Shown: positions 20,030 through 20,384 of the stretch, piece after piece | How positions within the stretch are numbered: position 1 is the stretch's first letter | How the letters are laid out: the number at the start of each line of letters is the position of its first letter | From: an uncultured Eubacteriales bacterium | Lineage (GTDB): Bacteria; Bacillota; Clostridia; Christensenellales; CAG-138 | Direction: 5' to 3' | DNA: 20,384 nucleotides | NCBI GenBank assembly: GCA_902768995.1 | Contig: CACXNN010000004.1 | Location: forward strand, 1-20,384 | Notes under the pieces: model-generated | Told to the model about the DNA's origin: nothing | Databases searched by the model: none | The model's input: the letters and a program-made list of their open reading frames with translations, nothing else | Made by a program: the position numbers and the translations under genes

Positions 20030-20384
20030 TTATTTCAGCGTCGTCACGATGGGTTCCGTGCCGTAGGTATATTCCGCAAAGGGATTGACCACGGGGACGA
20101 TCTCTCCTTTAGAGTTCATGTAGACGCAGGCCTGGCTGCCGCTTTTTAGGTCCACGTTCACCAGCATCCCCACGTAATCGGTATGATTCCCAGCGGGCGC
20201 CTCGTCGTGCTGGGTCAGCCCCCGCTTACCGCAGATGAAGGCGTTGAAGCGATAGTCCGTCATGTATCCGTTGTAGGTCTTGCCTTCCGTGCCGGAGAAG
20301 TCCTTGTTGTACACCAGCTTCGTGTTGGGCGGGATGGTCCCCTCCAGGAACGGATACAGATCATGCTGATGGCCGGTGATGAGG
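20030..20384 (-). CDS. metallophosphoesterase-like protein, C-terminal part only
   Basis: The frame is open to the right edge, giving 117 visible C-terminal residues. The visible part begins LITGHQHDLYPFLEG; a GHxH motif in this setting is the last metal-binding block of calcineurin-like metallophosphoesterases, which hydrolyse phosphate esters with two metal ions. The remaining residues (NAFICGKRG, NHTDYVGMLVNVDL, and a closing AEYTYGTEPIV) form the beta-rich C-terminal part. The catalytic N-terminal motifs are outside the window, so the family call rests on one motif and context. The gene ends 23 bases before the carbonic anhydrase start and appears to be upstream in the same transcript. 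Confidence 0.6.
   Translation of the reverse strand, partial: LITGHQHDLYPFLEGTIPPNTKLVYNKDFSGTEGKTYNGYMTDYRFNAFICGKRGLTQHDEAPAGNHTDYVGMLVNVDLKSGSQACVYMNSKGEIVPVVNPFAEYTYGTEPIVTTLK

Overview
The window looks like chromosomal DNA from a high-GC member of the Bacillota, probably a gut-type clostridial lineage. The basis is strong GC bias at third codon positions, G-rich Shine-Dalgarno sites, and a family set typical of that group: DUF4003, DUF1653, YlmH, a Rae1/YacP-type NYN domain, and a GH3 enzyme with inverted domain order. This placement is inferred from family content only. I saw no tRNA, rRNA, CRISPR array, insertion sequence, integrase or phage gene. The DNA is densely coded and no stretch over 300 bases lacks a gene.

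Layout from left to right. A DUF4003 gene runs in from the left edge on the plus strand and ends at a strong terminator. Positions 1092-5937 hold a minus-strand operon transcribed DUF1653 protein, Pro/Thr-linker YdcF-like lipoprotein, patatin-like hydrolase, inverted GH3 glycosidase. Single minus-strand genes follow for a small flavodoxin (6005-6457) and for a PAS domain fused to a CPBP-type membrane protein (6622-7851). Next comes a pair on the minus strand: a phosphohexomutase and, downstream of it, a small zincin-like metallopeptidase. From a divergent promoter region near 9957-10080, an NAD-dependent epimerase-like gene and a zinc-ribbon NUDIX gene read rightward to a terminator at 11743-11776.

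Positions 11804-15866 hold a minus-strand drug-exporter-type operon. A MarR regulator gene is followed by two half-size ABC exporter genes, each junction being an ATGA stop/start overlap. The sequence motifs show one degenerate and one canonical ATPase site, as in heterodimeric exporters. A perfect 16-bp palindrome lies at the predicted start of transcription of this operon.

Positions 15930-20384 form a tightly packed minus-strand gene run: a partial metallophosphoesterase-like gene at the right edge, a beta-carbonic anhydrase, a small four-cysteine protein, an 875-residue fusion of a TetM/EF-G-like translational GTPase to a Rae1-like NYN ribonuclease domain, and the S4-domain protein YlmH. 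The ylmH start lies inside the end of the GTPase gene, and the run ends in an intrinsic terminator.

The most interesting element is this last pair. A ribosome-binding GTPase carrying its own A-site-type mRNA endonuclease domain is translationally coupled to YlmH, a protein tied to ribosome-associated quality control in Bacillus. Together they suggest a stalled-ribosome surveillance or rescue module. The fusion and the gene overlap are seen directly in the sequence; the joint function is inference.
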